A DNA stretch of 58,506 bases, taken from Acidobacteriota bacterium (GTDB lineage: Bacteria; Acidobacteriota; Terriglobia; Terriglobales; Acidobacteriaceae). This document shows, piece by piece, positions 33,822-42,907 of this stretch. The stretch's first letter is position 1; every line of letters begins with the position of its first letter. The stretch covers positions 1 to 58,506 of the forward strand of contig JAEZPW010000256.1 of NCBI GenBank assembly GCA_023441255.1, given 5' to 3'. A program made the translations under genes and the position numbers. The notes beneath the pieces are model-generated. The model saw nothing but the letters and a program-made list of their open reading frames with translations. It ran no database searches and was not told the DNA's origin.

Positions 33822-35552
33822 GTGCTAGACGAAGTTCAAATTCGCTCAGCTCACCATCGCAGAGATGTGGCACTCGCAATCCTGCTGATCGCAGTTGCGT
33901 TTGGCATTCGCATCAGTTCCCTCGGCTTCAATAGCCTGTCGGAGGACGAGACGGCCAAGTGGTCAGCGGTCCAACAGTATCGCCAAGGCCATTTTGCGGG
34001 AGTGAATAGCGAGCACCCGATGGTGATGAAGATGCTCGCCTGGGGCAGCGTCGAGATCGGCGAACGCTGGAACCGCATGGCCGCGCAGCACGGTTTGCCA
34101 GTCCCAGCACCTGAGGCCTGGCTGCGACTTCCCAACGCCATTCTTGGCGCAGCCACAGCGGCAATCCTTTATCTGTTGTGTCGGCTTGCGATGGGTGCGG
34201 TGGGCTCCTTTGCCGCGGGCTTCTTCTGGGCTGTTTCTCCGTTGAGCGTAGCTTTGAACCGGTTGCTGAAGGAAGAAACGGCGCTCACCTGCTTTACACT
34301 GCTAGGCTGCTACTTCTATTGGCGCTGTAAGAACGCGAAGAGCGACAGCAGTACACGCCGGTGGCTAGATCTCAGTGCATGCGCGTTCGGTCTCGCGACC
34401 GCCTCGCAATACATCATTCATCTATTTGGACTGAACCAGCTGGCCTGGCTGATCGCCGGACGCAGAGGGCTGGATAACAAGCCGTTAGGATCGCTGACTT
34501 GGCGGATGCTTGGGATCATGGCTCTCGTGTTCTTCATGGCCAATCCGCTCATATTGTCGCCGGCCAGCGTGACTTCGATATTGCATTGGCTGCATCACGG
34601 TACGATTCAACATACCGGCTATGCATTTAACGGGCACCTGTATCTGAACTTCCCTTCGCTCCTGCTGGCTGGTGTGCCCTGGTATTTCTATCTCTGGATG
34701 CTGCTGGTGAAAACACCGATTCCGATTTTGGTGGCGATGATCGCCGGCGGAATATTTCTTCTCTGCAAGCGCACGGTAGCCTCGTGCCTCTTCCTCTCTC
34801 TCGGTCTGGTGCAACTGATTGGGCTCTCGCTTTCGGGCGCGAAATGGCTACGCTACTCGCTTCCACTGCTGCCCTTTCTCTATCTGGCGGCCGGGTATGC
34901 CGTGCAGGTGGCCTGGACTTGGGCGGCGAAGAAGAGAGTGCCCGCAACCGTAGCCTGGGCGAGTGCGGTCCTCTTGCTTGGATGGCCATTACTGGAAGCA
35001 TTGTCGTGGTCACCCTATTACCCGCTCTACCTGAATCCAGTCGGCGGTGGCAGAAGTAATATCGCCCGGTATTTCGGTCCGGATGAAATTTCGGAATTCG
35101 ACACGCGCGAAGTCGCGCAGCAAATTTGTTCAAGCGCGCCAGGGGACGCGAGGGTGGCGACCGGCAGACCTGACACTATGACCTACTATGTACAGAGTTG
35201 CGGTCGCCCAGACATCAAGGTAGTTCCGCTGTACGACAGTCTCTATATACCTAAGCAGGGAGACACGATCGTCTTGGAGCGATCGCGTCGATTTGTGGAA
35301 ACTCAATCCTATTTTGACCAACTTGCCAACTCAGACTTGCCTCACTGCGAAGTACAGGTGGGACCAGTTTCGGCAAGTACGATTTATCTGTTCCAACCAT
35401 CGGCTCTCGCGGGGACACAGAGCCAGAGCCCGGCATTCACTCAGGCGCGATATCCAGGTTGCCACGCAACAGTTGATGACAACCAACATCAACGCGGCGC
35501 GATAGCACACGCAATCTCCATGTGGCTGCCTCCATTGAGGCAAACGAGATAA
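33822..35552 (+). CDS. GT39-family membrane glycosyltransferase (PMT/ArnT-like)
   Basis: A 576-residue polytopic protein with about ten to twelve hydrophobic helices and a C-terminal soluble domain (about 430-576). The first periplasmic loop carries the acidic pair (NSLSEDETAKW) and, further on, NSEHPMVMKMLAW; both are typical of dolichyl/polyprenyl-phosphate-sugar dependent transferases. It probably transfers the sugar made by the preceding GT2 enzyme to a lipid, glycan or protein at the outer face of the inner membrane. GTG 33822 lies 8 bp after the previous stop, with AGG nearby, so the two are co-translated. Acceptor and sugar are unknown. Confidence 0.82.
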   Translation: MLDEVQIRSAHHRRDVALAILLIAVAFGIRISSLGFNSLSEDETAKWSAVQQYRQGHFAGVNSEHPMVMKMLAWGSVEIGERWNRMAAQHGLPVPAPEAWLRLPNAILGAATAAILYLLCRLAMGAVGSFAAGFFWAVSPLSVALNRLLKEETALTCFTLLGCYFYWRCKNAKSDSSTRRWLDLSACAFGLATASQYIIHLFGLNQLAWLIAGRRGLDNKPLGSLTWRMLGIMALVFFMANPLILSPASVTSILHWLHHGTIQHTGYAFNGHLYLNFPSLLLAGVPWYFYLWMLLVKTPIPILVAMIAGGIFLLCKRTVASCLFLSLGLVQLIGLSLSGAKWLRYSLPLLPFLYLAAGYAVQVAWTWAAKKRVPATVAWASAVLLLGWPLLEALSWSPYYPLYLNPVGGGRSNIARYFGPDEISEFDTREVAQQICSSAPGDARVATGRPDTMTYYVQSCGRPDIKVVPLYDSLYIPKQGDTIVLERSRRFVETQSYFDQLANSDLPHCEVQVGPVSASTIYLFQPSALAGTQSQSPAFTQARYPGCHATVDDNQHQRGAIAHAISMWLPPLRQTR

Positions 35553-35601
35553 GAGAAACCCGACTGCAAGTGTCGACTTAACTGACGACTGATGAAGGCT
35601 C

Positions 35602-36513
35602 ATGTCACATATGTATTCAACTAGTGATTACTCCGGCTCGGTGAATCCCGTTGGCCCTCCGGGGCTTGCGTTTGCGGACTTGGCGCACGAGTTTCCCCCT
35701 TTCTGGGAAGGAGGACTGAGCGCCCATCTCCCTGAGCACACGGACGACGAAGAAACGGGTTCTATCTTTCAGGACAGTCTCATCGTCTCGGGCAAGGTAC
35801 GAAGGCGGAAGCCGTGGGTAGCAGCTGCAGCTCTTGGCGTCCAGATGCTCATCTTGGCAGCGCTGATCATCGTGCCGCTTTTTTTGACCGATCCGTTGCC
35901 CACGAAGCCGGTGGTGACCGAGTTGTATTTGCCGCAGCCACCGGCCGCCGCAGCCGCTGCTGCCAGCAAGAAGATCACGGCGCCGATGAAGCGCTCTGAA
36001 GAAATCATCAATCCGAACCCGAAGGCGATTAGCATGCCTCGGACTCACGAAAAACCGCCAGTGACGGCAAGTGCGACGGCCGGGGTGAGCGGAGGCGTTC
36101 CTGGCGGAGTAGTAGGGGGCGTGATCGGCGGAGTTCCCGGTGGGACGCTTGGTGCAGTGTTGGCAACGACGAGCGGTGCGCCAGTTCTGGCAAAGACCGA
36201 GGCACTGCCGATGCCGGCCAAGAAAGTTCGTCTCGCCTCTCGAGTGGCGGAGGGGAACCTTATCCATGACGTCGCGCCGGAATATCCACCCGAGGCTGGG
36301 CGGGCGCGACTTGAAGGCACTGTGATACTGCTTGCCGTTATCGGCAAGAATGGCACTGTGCAGGATGTGCAAGTGAAGAGCGGCGTGCCAGTGCTAGCCC
36401 AAGCGGCCATCGATGCCGTCAAGCAATGGCGTTACAGGCCGTATTTGTTGAACGGCGAACCGGTTGAGGTCGCTACGCAGATCACCATCAATTTCACGCT
36501 GGCCGGAGGTTAA
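35602..36513 (+). CDS. TonB-family energy transducer
   Basis: This 303-residue protein has a cytoplasmic N-terminus of about 70 residues (unusually long), one membrane helix (about 72-95, VAAAALGVQMLILAALIIV), a periplasmic linker rich in proline, alanine and lysine, a repeated glycine/valine stretch (GGVPGGVVGGVIGGVPGG), and a C-terminal TonB domain (about 215-300; HDVAPEYPPEAGRARLEGTV, QAAIDAVKQWRYRPYLLNG). It should couple proton motive force to outer-membrane transport. No ExbB or ExbD gene is present in the window. The next gene starts 1 bp after the stop, so they are linked. ATG 35602 has AAGG four bases upstream; ATG 35611 is an alternative. Confidence 0.88.
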   Translation: MSHMYSTSDYSGSVNPVGPPGLAFADLAHEFPPFWEGGLSAHLPEHTDDEETGSIFQDSLIVSGKVRRRKPWVAAAALGVQMLILAALIIVPLFLTDPLPTKPVVTELYLPQPPAAAAAAASKKITAPMKRSEEIINPNPKAISMPRTHEKPPVTASATAGVSGGVPGGVVGGVIGGVPGGTLGAVLATTSGAPVLAKTEALPMPAKKVRLASRVAEGNLIHDVAPEYPPEAGRARLEGTVILLAVIGKNGTVQDVQVKSGVPVLAQAAIDAVKQWRYRPYLLNGEPVEVATQITINFTLAGG

Positions 36514-36514
36514 A

Positions 36515-37573
36515 GTGTCAACGTCGTACCAAACCCCATACTTCTTTCACAACAGGCCACTAGGATTTCTAGTAAAGGCATCGTGCGCGTTACTGATCGT
36601 CGTGGCTGGTGTGTCACTTGTTGTTGCACCCGCGTCTGCGCAGTCCATCGCGCGATCGAATACAAACACAGGCAGTGTCGTAGGCACGGTGACGGACATT
36701 CAAGACGATCCTGTCGACGGCGCTACTGTGGTTCTCCAAGGGCCACTAGCAGACGACCGCAGAACAAGTACCACAAAAGATGACGGGTCTTTTGTATTTG
36801 ACCGCGTGACACCGGGGACAGCGTATCAGATATCAGTCACTGCTGTCGGATTTGCAGAGTGGAGTTCCTCGGTCACGATCGCACCGGGAGAGAGTAAGGT
36901 CGTCAGCGATGTCAAACTTCGCATCGCGACTGCGCAGAGGGCGATCACGGTTGGTTATGCGCCGAAGGAAATCGCCGTCCAGCAGCTTAAGGCTGAAGAG
37001 CAGCAGCGCGTTCTCGGTTTCATTCCGAATATATATGTGACTTACGAACGTCACCCCGAGCCGCTGACTTCAAAGATGAAGTTCGATTTGGCGTATAAGA
37101 GTCTCACTAGTCCAGTACTTTGGGGCTGGCTAGGTGTATGGTCTGGTATTCAGCAGGCGGCTAACACCCCCGACTACTCCCAGGGGGCCGAGGGTTACGC
37201 CAAACGATTTGGGGCTAACGCAGCCGGCGCAGTGACAGGAGGCCTGATTGGCAACGCCATTCTGCCATCGCTTCTGCATCAGGACCCTCGCTACTACTAC
37301 CGGGGTGACGGTACAAACAGGTCTCGCGCTTTCCACGCCATCTCTGCTCCATTTATCACTCCCGGAGATAATGGGCACTTGCAGCCGAACTACTCCACGT
37401 GGGGCGGCTCCTTGATTTCGAATGCCATTGCTTTGACGTACTTACCTAGCTCAAATCGTACGGCCGGTCATGTATTCGGAAGCTTTGGAATGGAGATGGG
37501 TATACGTGTTTTCGGAAGCGTCGCTCAGGAATTCATTTTGCACAAGTTCACAAGCAAAGGAAACCAACGCTAG
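36515..37573 (+). CDS. Secreted carboxypeptidase-regulatory-like (CarboxypepD_reg) domain protein
   Basis: A 352-residue exported protein: signal peptide (about 15-43, ending ASAQS), a carboxypeptidase regulatory-like beta-sandwich (about 53-135; GSVVGTVTDIQDDPVDGATV, DGSFVFDRVTPGTAYQISV), then a 200-residue region not known to me, with glycine-rich amphipathic segments (GANAAGAVTGGLIGNAILPS) and aromatic motifs (HQDPRYYYRGDG). The first domain is the same one that opens TonB-dependent receptors in this phylum, but the long beta-barrel is missing. GTG 36515 has GGAGG six bases upstream and lies directly behind the tonB stop codon. It may be an outer-membrane partner of that TonB protein. Confidence 0.75.
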   Translation: MSTSYQTPYFFHNRPLGFLVKASCALLIVVAGVSLVVAPASAQSIARSNTNTGSVVGTVTDIQDDPVDGATVVLQGPLADDRRTSTTKDDGSFVFDRVTPGTAYQISVTAVGFAEWSSSVTIAPGESKVVSDVKLRIATAQRAITVGYAPKEIAVQQLKAEEQQRVLGFIPNIYVTYERHPEPLTSKMKFDLAYKSLTSPVLWGWLGVWSGIQQAANTPDYSQGAEGYAKRFGANAAGAVTGGLIGNAILPSLLHQDPRYYYRGDGTNRSRAFHAISAPFITPGDNGHLQPNYSTWGGSLISNAIALTYLPSSNRTAGHVFGSFGMEMGIRVFGSVAQEFILHKFTSKGNQR

Positions 37574-37731
37574 CCTCAACAGTTTGTCGTTGACGATACA
37601 GCGTGTTTCCGAAACGATCGCGGCTAAGGGCGTGTAAGAGACCGTTCCCGCGCGGCACCGCTGCAGGCGCGCCCTTTAGAGTGTTTCTGCAAACTATGTA
37701 CGCACTGGCGCCTGCACAAGCGAGATAACAA

Positions 37732-38664
37732 ATGACAACTCCACGAAGGAAACGAACGACGGCAACTCCAAAAACCAAGCGACTGCGTTTTCGCGTAGTA
37801 GCGACTCATGCGGTGCTCCTGGCGATTATTGCAACTGCTGGGGCGCTCTACGCCCAGACACCCGAACAACGAGCCTGGGGCATGCTGCGGGACGGCATGA
37901 ATGACAGCAACACCCTAAAACGGGTCCAAGCGGTGCTTGCGCTGCAACTTATCCCCTTCGATCCCGAAGCTATGCGGTTGGCGAGGGCGGGGTTGAGAGA
38001 TCGCAAACCCGAAGTAAGAGCCGCGGCTGCAACCGCGTTGGGATCCATGGGTTCGAGCGAGGCAATTCCAGAATTGAAGAAGATGCTGGATGACACTAAA
38101 CCTACCGTTGCGATTGCTGCTGCACATTCGCTGCAGATGCTTAATGATCCAGCCGGTGACGAGGTCTACTACGAGTTGCTCATTGGTGAGCGTAAGCCTT
38201 CGGACGGCGTAGGCGCCCAGGAGGCGGCGACATTCAAAGGCTGGAAGAACATTGCGGTACTTGGATTATCGCAGGGACTTGCGTTCTTTCCGGGTGGAGG
38301 CGTGGCCTTCTCTGCGGTAATGGCTCTGCGAGAAGATAATGCATCACCCGTTCGGGCCACGGCGGCGACGGCTCTCGCCCAAGGCATGGACCCTCGTTTC
38401 GGTCGAGCACTCGTTCGGGCCACGTCGGACCAGAATTGGGTTGTCAGGGCATCGGCACTTTCCGCCATTGCCGAGCGGAGCGATCCCGAGTTGCTCAATG
38501 CGATTGTCCCGGCATTCTCCGACAAAAACCAAGTGGTGCGTTTTACTGCAGCAGCGGCCGTCATCAGACTGGCCAAAGTTGCCGCAAGAAGCAGGGATTC
38601 AAAGGACGCACGTAACGCACTTGAAAGCGAAACGAGGTTTAAGAAAGATCACATCTCATATTAG
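37732..38664 (+). CDS. Secreted HEAT-repeat protein
   Basis: A 310-residue protein with a basic start (MTTPRRKRTT), a hydrophobic export segment (about 23-42, ending ALYAQT), and repeated helix pairs of HEAT/PBS-lyase type: LKRVQAVLALQLIPFDPEA, PEVRAAAATALGSMGSSEA, ASPVRATAATALAQGMDPRF and NWVVRASALSAIAERSDPEL. Between the second and third group lies a region with a glycine-rich hydrophobic helix (about 165-195). HEAT arrays are protein-binding scaffolds. It sits 158 bp after the CarboxypepD_reg gene. The partner is unknown. Confidence 0.78.
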   Translation: MTTPRRKRTTATPKTKRLRFRVVATHAVLLAIIATAGALYAQTPEQRAWGMLRDGMNDSNTLKRVQAVLALQLIPFDPEAMRLARAGLRDRKPEVRAAAATALGSMGSSEAIPELKKMLDDTKPTVAIAAAHSLQMLNDPAGDEVYYELLIGERKPSDGVGAQEAATFKGWKNIAVLGLSQGLAFFPGGGVAFSAVMALREDNASPVRATAATALAQGMDPRFGRALVRATSDQNWVVRASALSAIAERSDPELLNAIVPAFSDKNQVVRFTAAAAVIRLAKVAARSRDSKDARNALESETRFKKDHISY

Positions 38665-38764
38665 CCGGCCTGCTCACGACCGTTCCTGGTAGGTATAGCG
38701 CCGGTCTCTTAACATCATTCCGCGATCCGGAAGTAGTTTCTTTTTTCCACTGAGCTGGCACATT

Positions 38765-40543
38765 GTGGCTTGCAGTATGCAGCGTATCCGAATGGTAACA
38801 AGCGTTGGACTGATCAGTCTGTTCGCCGCGTCGGTGCTGCTCTGCTCCACCCAGCCTTTTCAACCGCCACCGAAACTCTATCGTGCCAAGCCGGATGACG
38901 TGCCGCCCTGGGCAGAGCAGGGCAATTTCCGCTTCATAAGGCTGGACGGGGGACGAATCGAGAGCTGGAAAGCTAAGCGGACCTGGTGGGGCCGCAAGTT
39001 TAGCGCCAAAGAAAATGACGTCCTGAGCCACATCTACGACCGTGATTTCGACCAAATGTTGGGTTTGCTCAGGCAGGCGAACTTCAATTGGATATGGGTG
39101 ACATGGAGCAGCGGCTGGTCGTTTAAGGACGAGAACGAGAACCGGGAGGAGTTGAAAAAGGTCATCGCCCGCTGCCATGAGAACGGCATACACGTCTCGG
39201 CTTACATGTCGGCTTCCAACATGTTCCGCAGCAGCGCCTACCGGGATGACCCGGAAACAAGAAACTACGGGCTGTGGATGCACGGACTCCCGATGTTCTA
39301 CGCCGGCCCGACCATGACCGATCTGCACATCTCCTGGGATCGCCGGTTGGCCGACACGCGCCAGCCAGGATGGCGCGCCTATCTTTTGAAAAAGGCAGAG
39401 CTGGCGGTGGACGCCGGAGTGGATGCGATCATGTGGGACAACATGATCGGGTACGACGACGGTCTGGCCCAGCTGCTGGATGACACGCAGAGGATGGCCG
39501 AGCGAAAGGCGCGGGAAACCGGGCGGCCCAAGGTGATGGTCTACGCCAACATACATATTCCGCCGGACCGGTTTGCGATGAACGATATCAACGAGGTCAT
39601 CTGGGAGGAGGACGGCAAGGACTCGCCGGGGGTCTGGCACGGCAAATGGCAGGTTGAGAACGCTCGCAAGATCAAATTCCTGCGCGGCCAAAAACAGCTT
39701 TGGCAGCCGCTGCTGTATGAGAATGACCTTTACCACTGCGGTCCGCGCGAGCGCTGCATCCCCAGCGCTTCGGTGCAGAAGCTCTCCATTGCAGAGGCTT
39801 ATGCGTTCAGTGCGGCCAGCTCGCGCAATATCGAGGGCCGCTTCGTAGCCGCGCTAATCAACGGCGAGCCGGACGCCCAGACAGCTTGGTCGGCGATTGC
39901 TCAATACAACCGTTTCCTAGTCGAACATCGAGAGCTGTATCACGACACCGTGCCGGTGGCGAGAATCGCATTGATGTCCGAGGAGCCGGTCAATCGAATG
40001 GCGGACGAATTCCTGAGGCAGAGTGTGTTGTTCGAGACCAAAGTGCTCGCGCACCTGGACAAGGGCATCCCCCTGGATCGGTTCAAGGTGCTGGTGATGC
40101 CGGAAGACCTGCCCAAACTGAGCACCGAGCAAAACAAGCGGCTGGACGCGTTCACCGCGGGCGGGGGTGTGATCATCAGGGCCGAAGAGGCGCGGGCGTC
40201 AGCAGTTGCGGCGCGCGCCGAAGCCGCCGCCGGAGGGCCTCGCCTCAGTCTGCAGCCGCGCGGTTACGTGCTGGGACAGTTGACTCGTAAACCCGACACT
40301 CGGACGTTCATTCTTCACCTGCTCAACTACGATCACAAGGCCCGGGCCGAGAACGTGAAAGTCCGGGTAGACCTGAGCGGACTCGTGCAGAACCTGAGCG
40401 GCTGGGACGTGAGAGTTCTGTCGCCCGACATGGGCATGCCTGAGCTGTCTGATCTCTCTCTCCAACAGAGCGTGTGCGAGTTCACTCTGCGCGCAATCGA
40501 GCATTATACCGTCGTGACGCTCTCGGCCAGACCGGCGCGCTAG
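38765..40543 (+). CDS. Secreted glycoside-hydrolase-like protein (TIM barrel plus GATase-like domain)
   Basis: A 592-residue exported protein. After a signal peptide (about 10-28) comes a TIM-barrel-like domain (about 45-350) with NFNWIWVTWSSGW, CHENGIHVSAYM, VDAIMWDNMIGYDD and INEVIWEEDGKD; the acidic residues at these strand ends are candidates for catalysis. Then follows a glutamine-amidotransferase-like fold (about 395-480; DRFKVLVMPEDLPKL, AFTAGGGVIIRAEEA) as in GH42 trimerisation domains, and a C-terminal beta domain. I place it among unclassified GH42/GH29-like enzymes. GTG 38765 opens the frame; ATG 38777 is as likely and neither has a good ribosome site. The deacetylase gene begins 6 bp after the stop, so they form a pair acting on the same carbohydrate. 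Confidence 0.7.
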   Translation: MACSMQRIRMVTSVGLISLFAASVLLCSTQPFQPPPKLYRAKPDDVPPWAEQGNFRFIRLDGGRIESWKAKRTWWGRKFSAKENDVLSHIYDRDFDQMLGLLRQANFNWIWVTWSSGWSFKDENENREELKKVIARCHENGIHVSAYMSASNMFRSSAYRDDPETRNYGLWMHGLPMFYAGPTMTDLHISWDRRLADTRQPGWRAYLLKKAELAVDAGVDAIMWDNMIGYDDGLAQLLDDTQRMAERKARETGRPKVMVYANIHIPPDRFAMNDINEVIWEEDGKDSPGVWHGKWQVENARKIKFLRGQKQLWQPLLYENDLYHCGPRERCIPSASVQKLSIAEAYAFSAASSRNIEGRFVAALINGEPDAQTAWSAIAQYNRFLVEHRELYHDTVPVARIALMSEEPVNRMADEFLRQSVLFETKVLAHLDKGIPLDRFKVLVMPEDLPKLSTEQNKRLDAFTAGGGVIIRAEEARASAVAARAEAAAGGPRLSLQPRGYVLGQLTRKPDTRTFILHLLNYDHKARAENVKVRVDLSGLVQNLSGWDVRVLSPDMGMPELSDLSLQQSVCEFTLRAIEHYTVVTLSARPAR

Positions 40544-40548
40544 TTTTT

Positions 40549-41472
40549 ATGAAGAACCTCTACCGTAACAAGAACGAAGTCTATAGTGGCAAACTTGCTC
40601 GCGTGCGGCGTCTCGTCGTTAATGCCGACGATCTCGGATTCACGTCGGGCGTAAACCAGGCCATCGTTAGAGCGCACACAGATGGAGTCGTCACGTCCGC
40701 CACATTGATGGCCAACGGCCCGGCATTTTGCGAGGTCAAGGAATTGTCCAAGCAGTTTCCGAAGCTGAGTATTGGCTGCCACGTGGTCTTGATCGATGGC
40801 GACCCGGTTCTGCCAGCGGCACAAATTCCTTCATTGACGCAATCAGGGCGATTTCGTGACGACCTGAAAACATTCGCCACCCGGGCAGTGACGGGGCAGC
40901 TTGACGCAACTGAAATTGTCGCGGAGGCAATGGCACAAATCCGAAGAGCACAGGCCGCCGGACTGTGCGTGTCACACTTTGACACGCACAAGCACACCCA
41001 TATCTTCCCGAAGGTGTTGCGTCCTCTGTTGCTGGCGGTTGCCGAGTGCGGGGTGCGAGCCGTTCGGAATCCGTTCGGTCCGTGGCTTCCTTTGCGATCG
41101 AGTGAACTTCTGAAACGATCCAATCTCTGGACGCGGTGGGCGCAGATGAGAGTCTTGGGAACGTTTGCAGGAGATTTCAAGACGGCCGTACATCGACAAG
41201 GCCTTGTCACACCCGATGGCACCTTGGGCATTGAAGTCACCGGCACTCTGGACGAGACGTTGTTCACGGCCATCGCAACCAGTGTGCCTGAGGGAACCTG
41301 GGAATTGGTCTGCCATCCTGGGTACAACGACTCTGATCTGCAATCGGCTAAGACACGACTGCGTGAGTCACGGGAACTCGAATTGCGCGTACTGACCTCG
41401 CCGACAATTCGAGAGATGCTGGCGCGGCAGCGAGTGGAGTTGATCTCCTACCGAGACTTGGCGGAACGGTGA
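40549..41472 (+). CDS. YdjC/ChbG-type carbohydrate deacetylase
   Basis: A 307-residue enzyme of the YdjC/ChbG (HpnK-like) family, which removes N-acetyl groups from sugars. The metal site is recognisable: the DD pair in VVNADDLGFTSGVN, and the histidines in SHFDTHKHTH (about residues 142-151) with SIGCHVVLIDG (about 75-85). CHPGY near the C-terminus is also typical. It lies 6 bp after the glycosidase-like gene, so it is co-transcribed. Members linked to surface glycans deacetylate lipid- or polymer-bound GlcNAc, and the GT2/GT39 genes upstream fit that picture. ATG 40549 is chosen over 40474, which would overlap the previous gene by 70 bp. Confidence 0.85.
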   Translation: MKNLYRNKNEVYSGKLARVRRLVVNADDLGFTSGVNQAIVRAHTDGVVTSATLMANGPAFCEVKELSKQFPKLSIGCHVVLIDGDPVLPAAQIPSLTQSGRFRDDLKTFATRAVTGQLDATEIVAEAMAQIRRAQAAGLCVSHFDTHKHTHIFPKVLRPLLLAVAECGVRAVRNPFGPWLPLRSSELLKRSNLWTRWAQMRVLGTFAGDFKTAVHRQGLVTPDGTLGIEVTGTLDETLFTAIATSVPEGTWELVCHPGYNDSDLQSAKTRLRESRELELRVLTSPTIREMLARQRVELISYRDLAER

Positions 41473-41777
41473 CCATTTCACGGGATGGTGAGAAGCCGCC
41501 CGCGTGGAGCGATGTTCGGCTTACATCACAGCAAGGCCTGCATTTCTAGCAGGTTGCGAAATTCTTGTCGCCGATTCCACTTCGGCGCGCATTGTCCTAA
41601 TTCAGACTGGCCCCTACAGACCGTTTGTTCGACTCAAAATTGAGGTATCATTCGCCTCCCAAGAGTCTCCATTTCCCCCCAATGTGGGGTTACCGGCGAA
41701 CGCCACTGCGTGGGAGTATTGGCTCGTCACGTACGACGGCTCTCTTACCAAAGCCAAGACGTCGTGAGGAGGTAGTT
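41473..41777. other. Intergenic region before the first sigma-54 activator
   Basis: About 305 bp without a gene. It contains copy 2 of the duplicated element (41633-41738). No sigma-54 promoter with correct GG/GC spacing was found in it. Confidence 0.5.
41633..41738 (+). promoter_or_regulatory. Duplicated conserved element, copy 2
   Basis: Colinear with 31621-31724: CTCAAAA (41633), AGGT, CATT, C-rich box, CCCCA-N3-TGGGG (41677-41689), TT, exactly 18 bases, GTGGGA-N-TATTG-N-CTCGT (41710-41727). It also ends in a small hairpin, CGTC (41725-41728) with GACG (41735-41738), at the same place as copy 1 but with different bases. The activator gene starts 39 bases downstream. Confidence 0.5.
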
Positions 41778-42851
41778 ATGGGCCACGCGGCTGTCGCATT
41801 CACAGATCCCGCAGGATACTACGCAACAAGCTTTCCACCAGCGGGCGCGCTGACAGACGACCGAGTGTATCTGGACCCCGAGAGCAGCTCTGAAGGCTGC
41901 TTGGAAGGCATCATCGGCAAAAGCCCAGCCATTCAGAGGGTACTGGAGCAAGTCTCGATCGTCGCCCCTACCAATGCCACCGTTTTGCTCCATGGGGAAA
42001 CCGGAACGGGGAAAGAACTGATTGCACGAGCCATTCACAAGATCAGCCCCCGGCGGGAGAAATCGTTCGTGCCCATGAACTGCGCGGCTATCCCCTCGGG
42101 GCTGCTGGAGAGCGAAATGTTCGGGCACGAAAAGGGAGCTTTCACTGGTGCCCTTATGCAAAAGAAAGGAAGGTTCGAACTCGCCGATGGCGGATCGCTG
42201 TTCCTAGATGAGATCGGGGACATCAGCCTGGAACTGCAGCCGAAACTACTGCGGGCAGTGCAGGAGCGGGAATTCGAACGGCTGGGAAGTGCCCGAACCA
42301 TTCATGTCGATGTGCGGATGGTTGTCGCGACGCACCGCGATCTTCGCGAGATGATGGGCAAGGAGCAATTCCGGGAAGACCTGTTCTACCGCCTGAACGT
42401 TTTCCCGATCGAGATACCCCCTCTTCGAGAACGGCGCGACGATATTCCGCTGCTTGTGAACCATTTCGTGTCCAGGCTGGCCGAGCGCATGCAGAAACAG
42501 ATTACGTACATATCCAGACAGGCCCTGCAGAATTTAATCAACCATGACTGGCGAGGAAATGTTCGTGAACTAGCGAACGTAATCGAACGCGCGGTGATTC
42601 TTACGCGCGGCGACGAGCTTCAGGTACCGATTACAGAGCTGCGCGCTTCTTCCGAAAGAGATGTTGCTTTTGACCCGATGGCAACCTTTAAAGACGCGGA
42701 GACCAAGGTGATCATCGATGCTCTTCGAGCCGCGGCCGGACGGTTGTCTGGCGTTGGCGGCGCCGCCGAACGGTTGGGACTGAAGCGCACAACTCTGCAA
42801 AACAAAATACGCCGGCTCGGTATTACAAAAGCACAGTACGCATACGTTTAA
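41778..42851 (+). CDS. Sigma-54-dependent activator without a sensory domain
   Basis: A 357-residue enhancer-binding protein made of an AAA+ domain (about 48-275) and a C-terminal Fis-type helix-turn-helix (about 315-355; AAERLGLKRTTLQNKIRRLG). Walker A GETGTGKE, the sigma-54 contact loop GAFTGA, Walker B LFLDEIG and the arginine-finger region FREDLFYRLNVFPI are intact, so it should open sigma-54 promoters. Only about 45 residues precede the AAA+ domain and they show no known sensor fold; such PspF-like proteins are controlled by another protein or by their amount. ATG 41778 has GAGGAGG six bases upstream. The next gene, 56 bp away, is a close paralogue with two GAF domains. Confidence 0.92.
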   Translation: MGHAAVAFTDPAGYYATSFPPAGALTDDRVYLDPESSSEGCLEGIIGKSPAIQRVLEQVSIVAPTNATVLLHGETGTGKELIARAIHKISPRREKSFVPMNCAAIPSGLLESEMFGHEKGAFTGALMQKKGRFELADGGSLFLDEIGDISLELQPKLLRAVQEREFERLGSARTIHVDVRMVVATHRDLREMMGKEQFREDLFYRLNVFPIEIPPLRERRDDIPLLVNHFVSRLAERMQKQITYISRQALQNLINHDWRGNVRELANVIERAVILTRGDELQVPITELRASSERDVAFDPMATFKDAETKVIIDALRAAAGRLSGVGGAAERLGLKRTTLQNKIRRLGITKAQYAYV

Positions 42852-42907
42852 TTGCCTGCGTCACACTTACCGGAATGCAGCGGTGACTCAAAATGGAGAG
42901 AGCTAGT

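Noticed and set aside
38755..38785. Possible sigma-54 promoter (GG-N10-GC) before the glycosidase-like gene
   Set aside because: It would overlap the start codon of that gene, and the -12 side is poor.
38639..39736. Minus-strand open frame of 365 codons
   Set aside because: Lies opposite the glycosidase-like gene, which has a signal peptide and domain pattern; the minus frame has low-complexity, non-protein composition.
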